A DNA stretch of 64,000 nucleotides from Microstegium vimineum. Taxonomy: Eukaryota > Streptophyta > Magnoliopsida > Poales > Poaceae. Shown here in pieces: positions 10,154 to 20,905 of this stretch (positions are counted from its first letter, which is position 1; each line of letters begins with the position of its first letter). A program made the translations under genes and the position numbers. Below the pieces are notes generated by a model that made no database searches, was not told the DNA's origin, and saw only the letters and a program-made list of their open reading frames with translations. The DNA lies in contig CM039126.1 of assembly GCA_022036555.1 (NCBI GenBank), positions 11,543,591 through 11,607,590 on the forward strand, given 5' to 3'.

Positions 10154-11530
10154 TTACACAACAGAACCAACCCAGTGAATAAATTCATACACATGGGAAT
10201 TACCCCTGTCGCTCCACATTTCCTGAGCTATTTCATCCCTTTTATTATCCCAAGCTGAATTATGAGACCCATAAACAGTATGGTCATCTGGTGGGTTGTT
10301 GTTAGGCTCCCAAGTTGACTCAGGAGGGAAGCATTCATCTAAACAGTGGCCAATTATCCAATTATGAAGGATGTAGCATGCAAGTACTAGCTTAACTTGG
10401 GTCTTGTAAGGATGAAAAGGTTTATTATCAAGAATGCGAAAGCGATTCTTCAGAGTCCCAAATGCCCTCTCCACTATGACACGCAAACTGGAGTGCCTCA
10501 AGTTGAACAACTCTTTGTGGTTTGTAGGATAGTTCCTCCCACTATATTCATTGAGATGGTACATAGTACCACGGTAAGGAGGAAGGAATCCAGGCCGACA
10601 GGCATATCCCGTGTCAACTAAGTAGAATTTCCCTAAAAAAGCGATGCATATACATCAGTCCTACCGCATATCTTGTGACATTATGTAAAGTTATCATGTT
10701 TTATTGAAATTACCTTGTGGTACCCTAAACCCATCGTGTCTCTCAATAGCATCAGCAAGGATGAGTGCATCGTGTGCAGAACCCTCCCAACCAGCCAATA
10801 TGTATGTGAATTTGAGGTCAAAATCAACTGCAGCAAGAACATTTTAGCTGGTATAGTGCTATTTCTACCCCTAAAGGCTGATGTAATCTTGGCAAGCACT
10901 CTATCATGCACATGAGTACCATCAATTGCCCCCACACAGTCCTACAATTTTCCAAATTTTACATTGAAATATGGCACATTGCATGTCATTTATTTCTAAA
11001 AAAAATAATGGACAATTTGTACCTTGAAATATGGATACCATTTTGCACTCCCCATGATCTTAGGTGCAGTCTCATTAGAAGGTGGCCTATCATGTCATTT
11101 CTAAGCTCACCTATAGGATATAAGACCTCTCTGAAGTATCTACTGATTATTTCAATGGATCTTACAAAATTTTGGTGGATAACCCTGAATTTTTTGTTAT
11201 GGCCGACCACATGCAGGAACATTGCAACTTGTTCCTCCACCGAGCTATGTATGCTATCAGATAGTAAGTTTCTAGCCCTTAGCAGGTTACATAGTTGAAA
11301 GAATGGGCTCTCCTCATACGTAGCATGTTTACACATTCTACATCATTGGAATTGTAGATTTTATTCAGATAAATTTGGCGCTCTTGATCTCTCTGGCTCA
11401 TTGGACCATAGGTGAGTCGAGGAGTTTCGTTCTCATCCATGGTAAGGGTGCTAACTAAGTAGGCATAGATAGATGTAACTAGAGCAGTAGCTTGAACAAT
11501 GAGCATGCGCCTATTGTGTTCCCATGTCAT
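10154..11530 (-). pseudogene. PIF/Harbinger (HARBI1-like) DDE transposase, broken
   Basis: The protein would cut and rejoin the element's DNA ends. The first part (11,530-10,986) resembles the helical N-terminal region of plant Harbinger nucleases (VEEQVAMFLHVVGH, then SIEIISRYF). The catalytic acids follow in order: D in GAIDGTH (about 10,925), D in VDTGYACRPGF (about 10,615) and E in VERAFGTLKNRF (about 10,470), with a typical C terminus HNWI near 10,355. The frame changes between segments at about 11,330 and 10,860, and at least one change is a true shift inside the DDE fold just after the RGRNSTIP motif, while others may be introns. It pairs with the Myb-like ORF1 downstream on the same strand. 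Confidence 0.85.
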
Positions 11531-12709
11531 CTAAACAACAAATAAATACAAAATCATGCTCTCATATATTTCTGGAACATCACAGGCATGTGCATATGCA
11601 AAGAAGACAAGAGATAAAAACACATTTGCAAGGGCATATGCTCAGATCTACAATGATGCATCATAGGCACTGGCAAGTACTCGATTAAAATAAAAACATC
11701 ATCAGCAAATGGCTCATGCTCAGTTATAAACGTAATCATTATAAAGACCATATACTGCATCATGGTCATATATCAAGCTGAGACACATGTAACGAACTAC
11801 AACATCATCAGGAAGAGGGGGATAAGGGGATATTATTGTTATAACCGTAGCACAGGAAGAGAAACAACGACACAGAGAAATTTGAGAGGTGGTCTGCAAA
11901 ACCTGAAATTATGAAATCCAAACATTCATTACTATTTGCGACCTTTACATCGAACTATGAGAATAAGTGCACAAAATAAAAAGAGGATTAGGGTTCAATG
12001 AACTTGCCTTTTTCCCCTAAATCCGGTATGCAACACAAACTGATTCCCTGCAAAAATACACCATAAATCATTCTAAATCGCACTAGAACACAACAAATCG
12101 AGGCGGGGATAGCGATTAGAAGTAAATCAAATAAGAACACAAGAAGATCGAGGGGATAGGGTTACGGATCAGGGGAGAACACTTGCCTTTTAGAGAGTAC
12201 ACCGCCACCAATCGATCCTCGTGCACCATCAAAACGAGAAAAAGGATTGAGATACACGACGGTAACACACGCCGACGGTGAACTAGGGGAGGGAACAAAT
12301 CAAAGAATCCGGAGATGGGGAAGAAAGATGATAGGGGGAGGGTGGAGGAGCGGCAGGGAGCTTACCGGTAGGAAGATAGCGCGAACTGGTCGAAGAGGGC
12401 GACGGCGGCGGTGCTTTTATCATGGAGGGAAAAGGAAAGGGCGCGAAGAGGAGAGGTAACCTTAACCAGTTCATGCCATCTCCGGATGCGCGCGGGGAGC
12501 CGAAAAAATCACCTTGAGTGCGCGCGTCTCGCATCCACGGAGCCAGGCTCGATGGAAACGAAGTCCACTCGCGTTCCTCCTCAGCCTGGCCGAGAGGGGA
12601 ATCTTGCACCGGTTGAACCAGGCCCTAATACCTAGGCCAGGCCACCCAACACACGAATGTTGCATTAACTGGGTCAGGCTGAGGCATATACAACCTACCA
12701 ATCACGCCC

Positions 12710-12760
12710 CTACTGTTTCTCTTGTGTTTGTGTGCCAGCAAACAAACTTGATTTCTAACA
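12710..12760 (+). mobile_element. Copia LTR, copy 1, second part
   Basis: After the PIF target duplication CTA, the LTR resumes with tgtttctcttg and ends TTCTAACA. It is followed directly by tgttatcagca, the (mutated) primer-binding site, and a 128-bp leader that runs to the next LTR copy at 12,889. Confidence 0.8.
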
Positions 12761-12888
12761 TGTTATCAGCATTATTTCTACCAGGCTAACAGGTAATAGG
12801 TAAGAAATCCGTTCAACTGATACTTGTTCATCCTACTATGTTGTAAACATGCACACACAATAACATGAACACGTTCTTAACTTGCTAG

Positions 12889-13108
12889 TGGCCAATTAAA
12901 TGAAGAGGAAGAGGAAGTCTACGAATTCAAACAATGTAATTTTGTATTCATCTGAGCCTACTTTGCTATAAATAGGAGGTCACTTTCACCATTGTAAGTA
13001 AGAAGCATAAGTTAATGAAAAGAAAGAACTTCAACCTCTCATTTCTATCTCTCTAATCTAGTGTTTCTCTTGTGCTTGTGTGCCAGCAAACAAACTTGAT
13101 TTCTAACA
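12889..13108 (+). mobile_element. Copia LTR, copy 2 of a tandem pair
   Basis: The 220-bp LTR starts TGGCCAATTAAATGAAGAG and ends TTCTAACA, with TATAAATAG near 12,968. It is followed by the primer-binding-type motif cgttatcagcacgagc. It lies one repeat unit downstream of the first LTR, as at 38,392-38,949. Confidence 0.8.
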
Positions 13109-13565
13109 CGTTATCAGCACGAGCTCTGCTAGGCTAACAGACAATAGGTAAGAAATCAGTTCAGCTGATGCTTGTTCATCCTACTATGTTGTAAATATAC
13201 ACACACAAGAACACGAGCATGTTCTTGACTTGCTATGTCATTGGCGCATCGGCAGCTCAGCCACCGTTGTTGTCCATCGCCGGAAATGACTTGTTGGCCC
13301 CGAAGGCCATGACAATGTAAGGAAGGCTCTGCCTCCGGTTGCTGAGAAATAGCCATGAAGTGCAAAACAGACGCCAACAACACGCGATTGCCATGGGCAT
13401 GGACGAGCAAGCCCAACGGGTCGTCGCCGCCGCCTGCGCGGACGAGCAGGCCTATCAGGCTGCCACCGCAGCCACCTCGGTCGTCAGCGGGCATGCACAA
13501 CGCATGAACCACAGAGCATGGGTGCTTGCCACTTGCCGACCAAGTAGCAACGTGCACGACCTGGC
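13109..13565 (+). mobile_element. Copia leader remnant, duplication copy 1
   Basis: This matches the leader at 38,950-39,430, including the ggaaggctctgcctcc and caagcccaacgg segments. Homology stops near 13,565, where hAT sequence begins. No gag remains in this copy. Long frames here on either strand are not conserved in the second copy and I treat them as chance. Confidence 0.75.
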
Positions 13566-16500
13566 CTAGAAATTTGATGAGCCTGGGCGACAAACATAGT
13601 ATACATAACAACCGCATAGAAACATAGATCTTAGTACAAGTAAAATATGACAAGTTCACAACCTCATTAGTCTTAACCAAAATCATGTTGCAACACATGT
13701 TGAAATCATAGATATGAGAGTAAATTTAATAGAACATAAAAAATTGCACACTAATTTCTAATATGACTAGGAGGAAGTTGCATCTTTCTAGTCTTCAAAT
13801 TTTGAAATCATCGAAGAATAGTAGCTTCTTCAAGTGATCTGAATAGTTCTCGCTCAACATAGCACACCATCAAATTGTTGAACCAATCATCGGCAATCTT
13901 GTTCCACAATTTAGACTTAATAATTTTCATTGCTGAGAATAATGTTTCCACAGTAGCATTTGATACCGGCACTAACAATGCCAATTCAATGAGCTTGTAC
14001 ACCAATGGAAAAACCAAATGCTTTTCTGTTGCAACCATCTTTGTGGCCAAACTTTCAATATATGTACGATTAGCAAAGGCAACATGCCTCCTCACCTGAA
14101 GACATATGTCTCAAGTTGTTCCCTTATTATTCCATGGTCATGATCAGAGAAATCAGCATCATATATCTCAGCAAGTCGTGCAAGCACACTAATATCTCCG
14201 TAGTCGATTCACTAAACCGATGATCCATCTCAGCACATATTTTGTCAACGACAACATAGAAAATTTCAGCATGATAATGATGAAGATTAGTGACCGTAAA
14301 TCCATCACGCCTTGAACGACCCCTCATTGGTATAGTGGTATCTCTACAGAGATGTCTTGGACTGGAATACTCTTTGCTGCACAAATTTTTTTTGCTTCTT
14401 CAAACAAGTCGTCCCAGCCACTTTCTCTCAAGGTGTTCAATCTAGATTTCACATCATGAAGAAGCTGCATTTCAATAACAGTGTTGTATGTATTTAAAAA
14501 AGGAATAGATAACACTAGTAAGTTGTAGTACTAAGTACTAACCTCAAGTGCAATAACAATGTTAAGACCCTTTGTTTGAAGGACACGTGAGAGCTCATTT
14601 GTGATACCAAGCAACTTTCTCATAACCACTAGAATAAAAACAAACTTAAAACACTCCATTTTTTCTATCAATCCAGCAACTTGATTTGGTACCCTACCAT
14701 CTTCATTGACTATACGCAACATCTCTATCATGGAGTCCCACATTTGATACAAATGAATCAAAGTAGTATGGTGTGATCCCCATCTTGTATCCCCAGGTCT
14801 AGTAAGACTGGTTTCCTGATTCAAGCGTCTTCCTATTGATACCTCACCAGTTTCAATAAGTTGCAAAGTATTTTGACGATGGGTTTCATGTAGTGCATCC
14901 CTCCTCTTGCAAAGATGTGGTTGTTGTGTTCACAATCAATGAGACATACTCAACAAATTCATGGATAGATGAGCAACAATTTGCTACAGAAACAACAACT
15001 AGCTGTAGTTGATGGGCAAAACAATGGACATAGAAGGAATATGGGTTTTCATCTAGAATCTTTTTCTGTAAGCCACCAAATTCACCTCTCATATTCGAAG
15101 CTCCATCATATCCTTGCCCCCTAATACGAGAAACAGATAGCTTGTGCCTGTCAAGAACTCCAAATAATGTTGCCTTCAGTGAATCAGCTGCAATTTCTCT
15201 GACATGTACAAGCACAAGAAATCGTTCGCTGACATTTCCTTTAGCATTCACGTACCTACAAACAACACCAATTTAATTATTTAAATAAAATAACAATTAA
15301 ACCTAAAACTACAATAGACAATAAATCAGCTACTAACCTCAAAACTACCCCCATTTGTTCTTTAATTGAAATATCCCGTGACTCATCAATAAGAACGGAG
15401 AAGTTTCTATCACCAATCTCTTCCATACTTGCTTCATTTATTTCTTCTGCACAACATCTTGCGAGATCCTTTTGAATCTTGTGGGAAGTCATCTTGCAAT
15501 TTAACCCACCATGGTCATAGGCAGATCTAACTTCTTCATTGTTATCTTTCAAAAAGTCAATCAACTCAAGAAGATTTCCTTTGTTCAAAGAAGAAGAATA
15601 CTCATCGTGCCCATGAAAAGCTAACCCTTGCTTTAAGAAATATCTTGAACAACGCAAAGTAGAAGTTAAACGAGTTTCATACAATTCTTATGATTGTTTA
15701 CTAGCTCTGTTCAATACTCTTGATACACTTTGTCTTTGATTTTTAAAATCATCGTATTTTTTAACACACTTGTTGTGAGCACTGTCCACTCCACCAACAT
15801 GTTCAGGTAATGTTTTATAAGCATGTTTTCAATCTCTCCAACCAATTTTAGTGAAGATATCAAAACCAAAATGTTCTGCCCTTCCAGGTTGCTTAAAAAG
15901 AAAGCAATAAAAACAGAAACCAGCATCTCTAGACTCACTATATTCTATCCAATTATATTTCTTATACCATGATATAACAAAACCTCTAGAATCCCGAATT
16001 GTGTGCGGGGAAAAATCAGATTTGTTGGTTGTGTAGGACCCTTCAATATATATGCTCTTCTAACTTGGTCTTGAATTTCAGGAGGATACTCATAGATTTG
16101 TTTTCTAAGAGCCGGATCACAAAGAATTTCATTAGGATCAAACTCACTGGTTACATTGCCGATGTTTGGTGCTGGCTGTGTGGCTGTTGCACAGGCTATT
16201 GATGACCTAGATTTGGTACTTCACCTTCATGTGTCTGCTCTAAGTTTGACTTTCTTCCAGTTTCATGACTTCCACCTCGAAGATTCCTCGTATCAACCAA
16301 ATACCATCTCAATCCTAAATTAAATTTAAATTATTGCAAGAATTAAGCACTAAACATTAGCAATTAAACAAATCATCAAATATCAAATTATCCCCAATTT
16401 TACCTGGCTGGCTAAATTTCCTCTGTCTGTCCGCCATTTGTTACAAATTGAGCAAACTAGTGCAACAGTGCTGTGAGGGAAGACGAAAGAGGGATGTTTC

Positions 16501-16880
16501 CTTTTGCTTCTCGACGGTGCCGGCGCTCCGGCACGGTTTGCAGGTAGGTCGCAGGCTGCCGTTCTTCCTCTTACATAGGCAAAAAATGGATCTGAGTTTG
16601 AAGGGAGAAGGAACAGGTAAATAAATAGGAGAATCGAGAACTTCGTGCACCTATGGCCATAGATAGTGGATTGAACTCCATAGCGCTTCTGGTTTTGGGG
16701 AATCGGAGCTCCGCCGTCGAGCAAGTCGCCTCGTTTCCACCCAGCCGTAATTACGTGATGCGCTCCTTTTTTTAGCAGAACGTGCTGTGTTGCGCTGCCT
16801 TCTCCCGTAGGTGGGCCTTCTTTTCCCGTAGGAGAGGAGCCCGGGCAAGGGCCTAAGCTCACCGGGCCTTAGGTCCGCCT
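13566..16880 (-). mobile_element. hAT transposon at the duplication junction
   Basis: The left edge (ggcctagaaatttgatgagcc) and the reverse complement of the right edge (ggacctaaggcccgg, then gagcttaggccc) resemble the ends of plant hAT elements with TTF-type zinc-finger transposases, but the repeats are imperfect and the exact termini are uncertain by 10-20 bp. The flanks do not match one another. The left flank is copia leader and the right flank is the promoter-side sequence seen at 6,948. The element therefore sits exactly between the two copies of the duplicated segment. Confidence 0.75.
13760..16437 (-). pseudogene. hAT transposase (TTF-type zinc finger, DUF4371-like, hAT dimerisation), broken
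   Basis: A short first exon (MADRQRKFSQ from 16,437, then a GT donor) is followed by the TTF-type zinc-finger region (GFCFYCFLFK about 15,915; NKCVKKYDDF about 15,765). The catalytic part has TSHKIQKDLARCCAE and FSVLIDESRDIS (15,490-15,360), GYDGASNMRGEFGG (about 15,100) and FYVHCFAHQLQLV (about 15,030). RPGDTRWGSHHTTL (about 14,780) comes next, and the C-terminal hAT dimerisation segment LALLVPVSNATVETLFSAMK is at about 13,960. Stops and frame changes at about 15,960, 15,690, 14,880 and 14,340 disrupt it, so it is a pseudogene even allowing for introns. Confidence 0.85.
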
Positions 16881-16883
16881 ATG

Positions 16884-17491
16884 TTCGCGCACTGCATTGG
16901 TGCCTAGATGGCTGGATCTGATGGAGGGCGCGACGACTAAGGATGGCAACGGGTCGGGTTCGGATCGGGTGGAGTCTCCGTGCATCCGAATCCGAAACCC
17001 GAAGTCAAAACCCGAACCCGAACCCGAAACCGATTCGGGTGGAAATTCATCACCAAAACCAAACCCGCGGATATATATACACATATTCACATATTCATAT
17101 ATATATATATACACATATTCACATGTATATATACACATATTCACATATTCACATATATATATACACATATTCACATGCATATACACATATTTCGGATATC
17201 CATTGGATATCCATGGGTGAAAAACCGAACCCGAAACCGAACCCGATAGGTTTCGGGTACCCGAACCCGAAAACCGTGGGTGAAAAATCATCCCCAAACC
17301 CGAACCCGCGGATACCCGCCTCGAACCTGACCCGCTGCCATCCTTAGCGACGACGGTTCCCTCAAGCATGAGTAGGGTTTTTCAAGGGGGAGAGCGGCGG
17401 TTTCGTCGAGGATTCACACAGAAGGCAGGACGGGTGTCTCATGTGTGGGAAGGGAAATGGGAATGAGCGGTGAGAATTGATAGAGAAGGCA
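16884..17491. repeat. Duplicated promoter/leader flank, copy 2 (left part)
   Basis: From TTCGCGCAC onward this matches 6,948 onward. It is interrupted by the hAT-type MITE at 16,938-17,346 and by the LTR element at 17,492. It resumes at 25,791-25,896, where it meets the next insertion. Confidence 0.85.
16938..17346. mobile_element. hAT-type MITE with CCCGAA arrays
   Basis: The ends are TAAGGATGGCAACGGGTC and GACCCGCTGCCATCCTTA, which are near-perfect inverted repeats. An 8-bp target duplication GCGACGAC flanks them (16,930-16,937 and 17,347-17,354), and copy 1 of the flank has the empty site with one copy. Inside, CCCGAA-rich arms face an AT-rich centre of atatatacacatattcacat repeats (17,072-17,190). 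It has no coding capacity. Confidence 0.9.
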
Positions 17492-17899
17492 TGTCGACGA
17501 AATATACGCCGTAGTCTACCTAGGGGTTACCCTACGGTAGTAGATTGTAGGCGGAGGTGTGGCGACGGCGATCAAGCGTAACACAGAGAGCATAGACAGA
17601 GCGATTTAGACAGGTTCGGACCGGCAAATCACCGTAATACCCTACGTCCTGTGTTCTGGTGACTGGATTGATCTGAGTACTAGGTTACAAAATCTGATGA
17701 GATCGTGTTTTGGGGGGGGGGGTCCCTGTCCCTCCTTATATATGTCGAAGGGACAGAGTTATAGGTAAAGTAGTAAATATGGTACTATTCGTGCGGTGCA
17801 CGTCGTGTACTGCACGTCTACGTCTTGTGGGCCGGCCCACCTCCTGGTCGGGAGGCCCATATATGTCCCTGGGGATATGCCAAGGTAATATCCCCAACA
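17492..17899 (-). repeat. 3' LTR of the minus-strand element
   Basis: This 408-bp copy begins TGTCGACGAAATA and ends TATCCCCAACA. It carries a run of ten or more G near 17,712 where the other LTR has six. A purine-rich stretch next to it on the minus strand (gctcggggact) is the likely polypurine tract. Confidence 0.85.
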
Positions 17900-18539
17900 A
17901 GTCCCCGAGCACGTTATATCCTTATGGTGAGCTGTCCTGGAGCCTTCGAAGAGATGCGACCTGGTCGCCTTTCTTTATCAGTATTGTCGAAGATCTCCGA
18001 CCAGGTGGCCTGGTCAGGATGTAGTCCGGAGAAGCTTTCTGACCAGGTCGAACTGGTCGGAACCATCAGAGCTTGGTTAGCGAGCAGGTCGCTTCGTCGT
18101 AGGTCTGCAGCTGCTTGTCGGGAGGATGTGACGTACTAGAGAAAAAAATTGAAAGAACTTCTTCTTGGTGAAGTGTATCCACTTGGAGCTTGCAAGACTA
18201 TAAGGAACAACAAGGTCCTAGTAGAAGTCTGTACAAGTCCATCTTGGCGCTTGTCGAAGAAGAAAGCAAATACATTCACCGCGAGGTGAAATGTATCCAC
18301 TTAGTCCCCGAGCTTGGTAGTAGGTGTTGTAGACACGTGGTGCCAAGCTATAGAGTATACTGTAACTTGCGTAGTCCCTAAGACTGAAGGCATAGCATGC
18401 CCATCAAGCCCCCCCGATGTACTACCCAAAATCAGCACCCTGATCCGGATAGCATGGAGCAACTTGATGGCACACCAGCTCAACCAGTAGGTTCTAGTTG
18501 ACGACGAAGGTGTGTCGTAGACGAGGTCAACGAGAGCCG
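17900..18539 (-). mobile_element. Interior of the minus-strand element, unique part
   Basis: This stretch lies between the LTR and the minisatellite. It holds several copies of agtccccgag, which resemble the polypurine tract in reverse, and no protein I recognise. Frames through it are short and unconserved. Confidence 0.6.
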
Positions 18540-19830
18540 TGATGAGTTGGCGACGAGGCTAGTCCCCGAGACTGTAGTCGGCGACGAGACCAGTCCCCGA
18601 GACTATAGTCGGCGACGAGGAGCGACGAGATCGACATGAGCCGTGGCGAGTTGATGACGAGGGCAGTCCCCGAGACTGTAGTTGGCGACGAGGTTGGCAT
18701 GAGCCGTGGCGAGTCGATGACGAGGGCAGTCCCTGAGACTGTAGTCGACGACGAGGAGCGACGAGGTAGGTGTGAACCGTGACGAGGAGCGACGAAGTCG
18801 GCGGGAACCGTGATGAGTCAGCGACGAGGGCAGTCCCCGAGACTGTAGTTGACGACGAGGAGCGACGAGGTTGTCATGAGCCATGGTGAGGAGCGATGAA
18901 GTCAGCGTGAACCGTGACGAGTCGGCGACAAGGAGCGACGAGGTCGGCATGAGCCATGGCGAGGAGCGACGAAGTCGGCGTGAACCATGGCGAGGAGCGG
19001 CGAAGTCGGCGGGAACCGTGACGAGTCGATGATGAAGACAGTCCCCGAGACTGTAGTTGGCGACGAGGAGTAACGAGGTTGGCATGAGCCATGGTGAGGA
19101 GCGATGAAGTCGGCGTGAACCGTGACGAGTCAGCGACAAGGAGCGACGAGGTTGGCATAAGCCATGGCGAGGAGCGACGAAGTCGGTGTGAACCGTGACG
19201 AGTCGGTGACAAGGAGCGACGAGGTCGGCATGAGCCGTGGCGAGGAGCGACGAAGTCGGCATGAACCGTGACGAGGAGCGACGAAGTCGGCGGGAACCGT
19301 GACGAGTCGATGATGAAGACAGTCCTCGAGACTGTAGTTGGCGACGAGGAGCGACGAGGTTGGCATGAGCCATGGCGAGGAGCGACGAAGTCGGCGTGAA
19401 CCGTGACGAGTCGACGACAAGGTGCGATGAGGTCGACATGAGCCGTGGCGAGGAGCGACGAAGTCGACGTGAACCGTGACGAGGAGCGACGAAGTCGTCG
19501 GGAACCGTGACGAGTAGATGATGAAGACAGTCCCCGAGACTGTAGTTAGTGACGAGGAGCGATGAGGTTGGCATGAGCCATGGCGAGGAGCGACGAAGTC
19601 GACGTGAACCATGACGAGTCGACGACAAGGAGCGATGAGGTCGGCATGAGCCGTGGCGAGGAGCGACAATGTCGGCGGGAACCATGACGAGTCGATGATG
19701 AAGACAGACCCCGAGAGTGTAGTTGGCGACGAGGAGCGACGAGGTTGGCATGAACCGTGTCGAGGAGCAACGAAGTTGGTGTGAACCATGACGAGTCGGC
19801 GATGAAGCCAGTCCCTGAGACTGTAGTTGA
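18540..19830. repeat. GC-rich minisatellite array
   Basis: Repeats of about 40-80 bp built on gacgaggagcgacgaggtcgg, with gcatgagcc and cgtgaaccgtgacgagtc spacers, form a higher-order unit of roughly 240-280 bp marked by gtccccgagactgtagt. At least five higher-order copies are visible. Because unit lengths are often divisible by three and stops are rare, long open frames appear on the minus strand (up to about 380 codons), but they only translate the repeat. Confidence 0.9.
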
Positions 19831-20689
19831 TGATGAGGACATGAGCCGTTTGGAGGCGGAGGCAGGCGTGGCTGCTGAAGACCTTCTTTTAGACATGGAG
19901 TTTTTTTGCTGCGGGGTAGCTGTTGTGGAATACAAGGTGTTCATGGACTTGTAAGTGAAATGTGTCAAAGCTGTATTTATCGAGGCGGTGAGCTTTTATT
20001 TCACTTGTATGTCCTCTCGTGCCTGCTGAGTCGTGAGCCGTAGCGATGAAACGTTCGACCTTGGGTCTAAAATGGTCCAGATCGCAGGGCTAGCGCCTCT
20101 GCACACGTAGGATACATAAGGACTCCCAAGGAGGCACGCTGCTGGCAACCCGCGGCGGGAGGGCGAACAACTCATGCACGCTTAGGGAGATACCAGTGGA
20201 CAAAGTCTTTTTCCGAGAGGCTTGATCGTGGTGTGACCAGGGCTTGTGGAGACCGTTCCTGCAGATGCTGGGCGAAAAGCCATGCTGCTTGTAGAGTCAT
20301 CGACCGTACCGTGGTCATTTACAGATTTTGGGCACATAACCTCATGGCTCCCGACCCAAATGATATCACCCGTCTTCTAAGGAAATATCATTTGGGAGGC
20401 CTATCAATGTAGTCGTAGCGCTTAGGGTAGCTACTTCTATTCGCTATGATTCATTAGCAGGCCAGCTTCGGGTGCTTTCTGGTTATGGCCAGGCTGTTTG
20501 GAGAAACACCTTATTGCGTTTTGGAGAGGTCGTCGAACGTCGTGAGCGTTTGGTAGAGGTTGCCGAATATCATGACGAGTTGGGGGACGAGGGCTGTCGA
20601 CGATGTTGGCGACGAGGGTCGCGGTGTGTTGTTGATGAGCGATGATGAGGGACGAGGCGTGTTGTCGACGAGGCCGGCTGTGGGGCGAA

Positions 20690-20905
20690 CCATGGCAATG
20701 AGGTCGGCGGCAAAGAACAACCAAGGTCGTCGATAGGATGGCGGTGAGGAGCGACGAGGGGCCGCCAACTTGGTTGGCGGCGAAGAACGACGAGGGCCGC
20801 CAACGGCATCGACGGTGGAGGACGACGAGGGCCGCGAATGACATCGGCGGTGGAGGACGATGAGGGCCACCAATGTGGTCGGCGGCGAAGAACAACGAGG
20901 GCCGC
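20690..20905. repeat. Second minisatellite, left fragment
   Basis: Repeats of about 40-50 bp (cgacgagggccgccaac with ggcatcggcggtggagga) run up to the solo LTR insertion. The same array continues on the other side at 24,682-25,290, so the insertion split one array. Confidence 0.85.

Larger units (their letters stand above)
7424..12709 (-). mobile_element. PIF/Harbinger DNA transposon, complete by its ends
   Basis: The left end is GGGCGTCATTGGT and the right end, reverse-complemented, is GGGCGTGATTGGT, a 13-bp terminal inverted repeat with one mismatch. CTA flanks both sides (7,421-7,423 and 12,710-12,712), the 3-bp target duplication expected for this superfamily, and the copia LTR is continuous once the element is removed. 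On the minus strand it carries a DDE transposase, then a Myb/SANT-like ORF1, then an RNase H1 N-terminal-type domain. All three are broken by stops or shifts, so the 5,286-bp copy is no longer autonomous. Confidence 0.9.

Noticed and set aside
13156..13698. 180-codon minus-strand frame in the copia leader
   Set aside because: The equivalent region at 39,100-39,600 does not keep the same frame; it crosses the hAT boundary.
17072..17190. Telomere-like or centromere-like satellite
   Set aside because: The CCCGAA and AT repeats are confined to a 409-bp element with its own target duplication; the unit is not TTTAGGG.
18603..19789. Very long minus-strand open frames (up to about 380 codons) rich in HGSRRLRRSS
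   Set aside because: They only translate the minisatellite; overlapping frames are equally open and no non-repeat domain is present.
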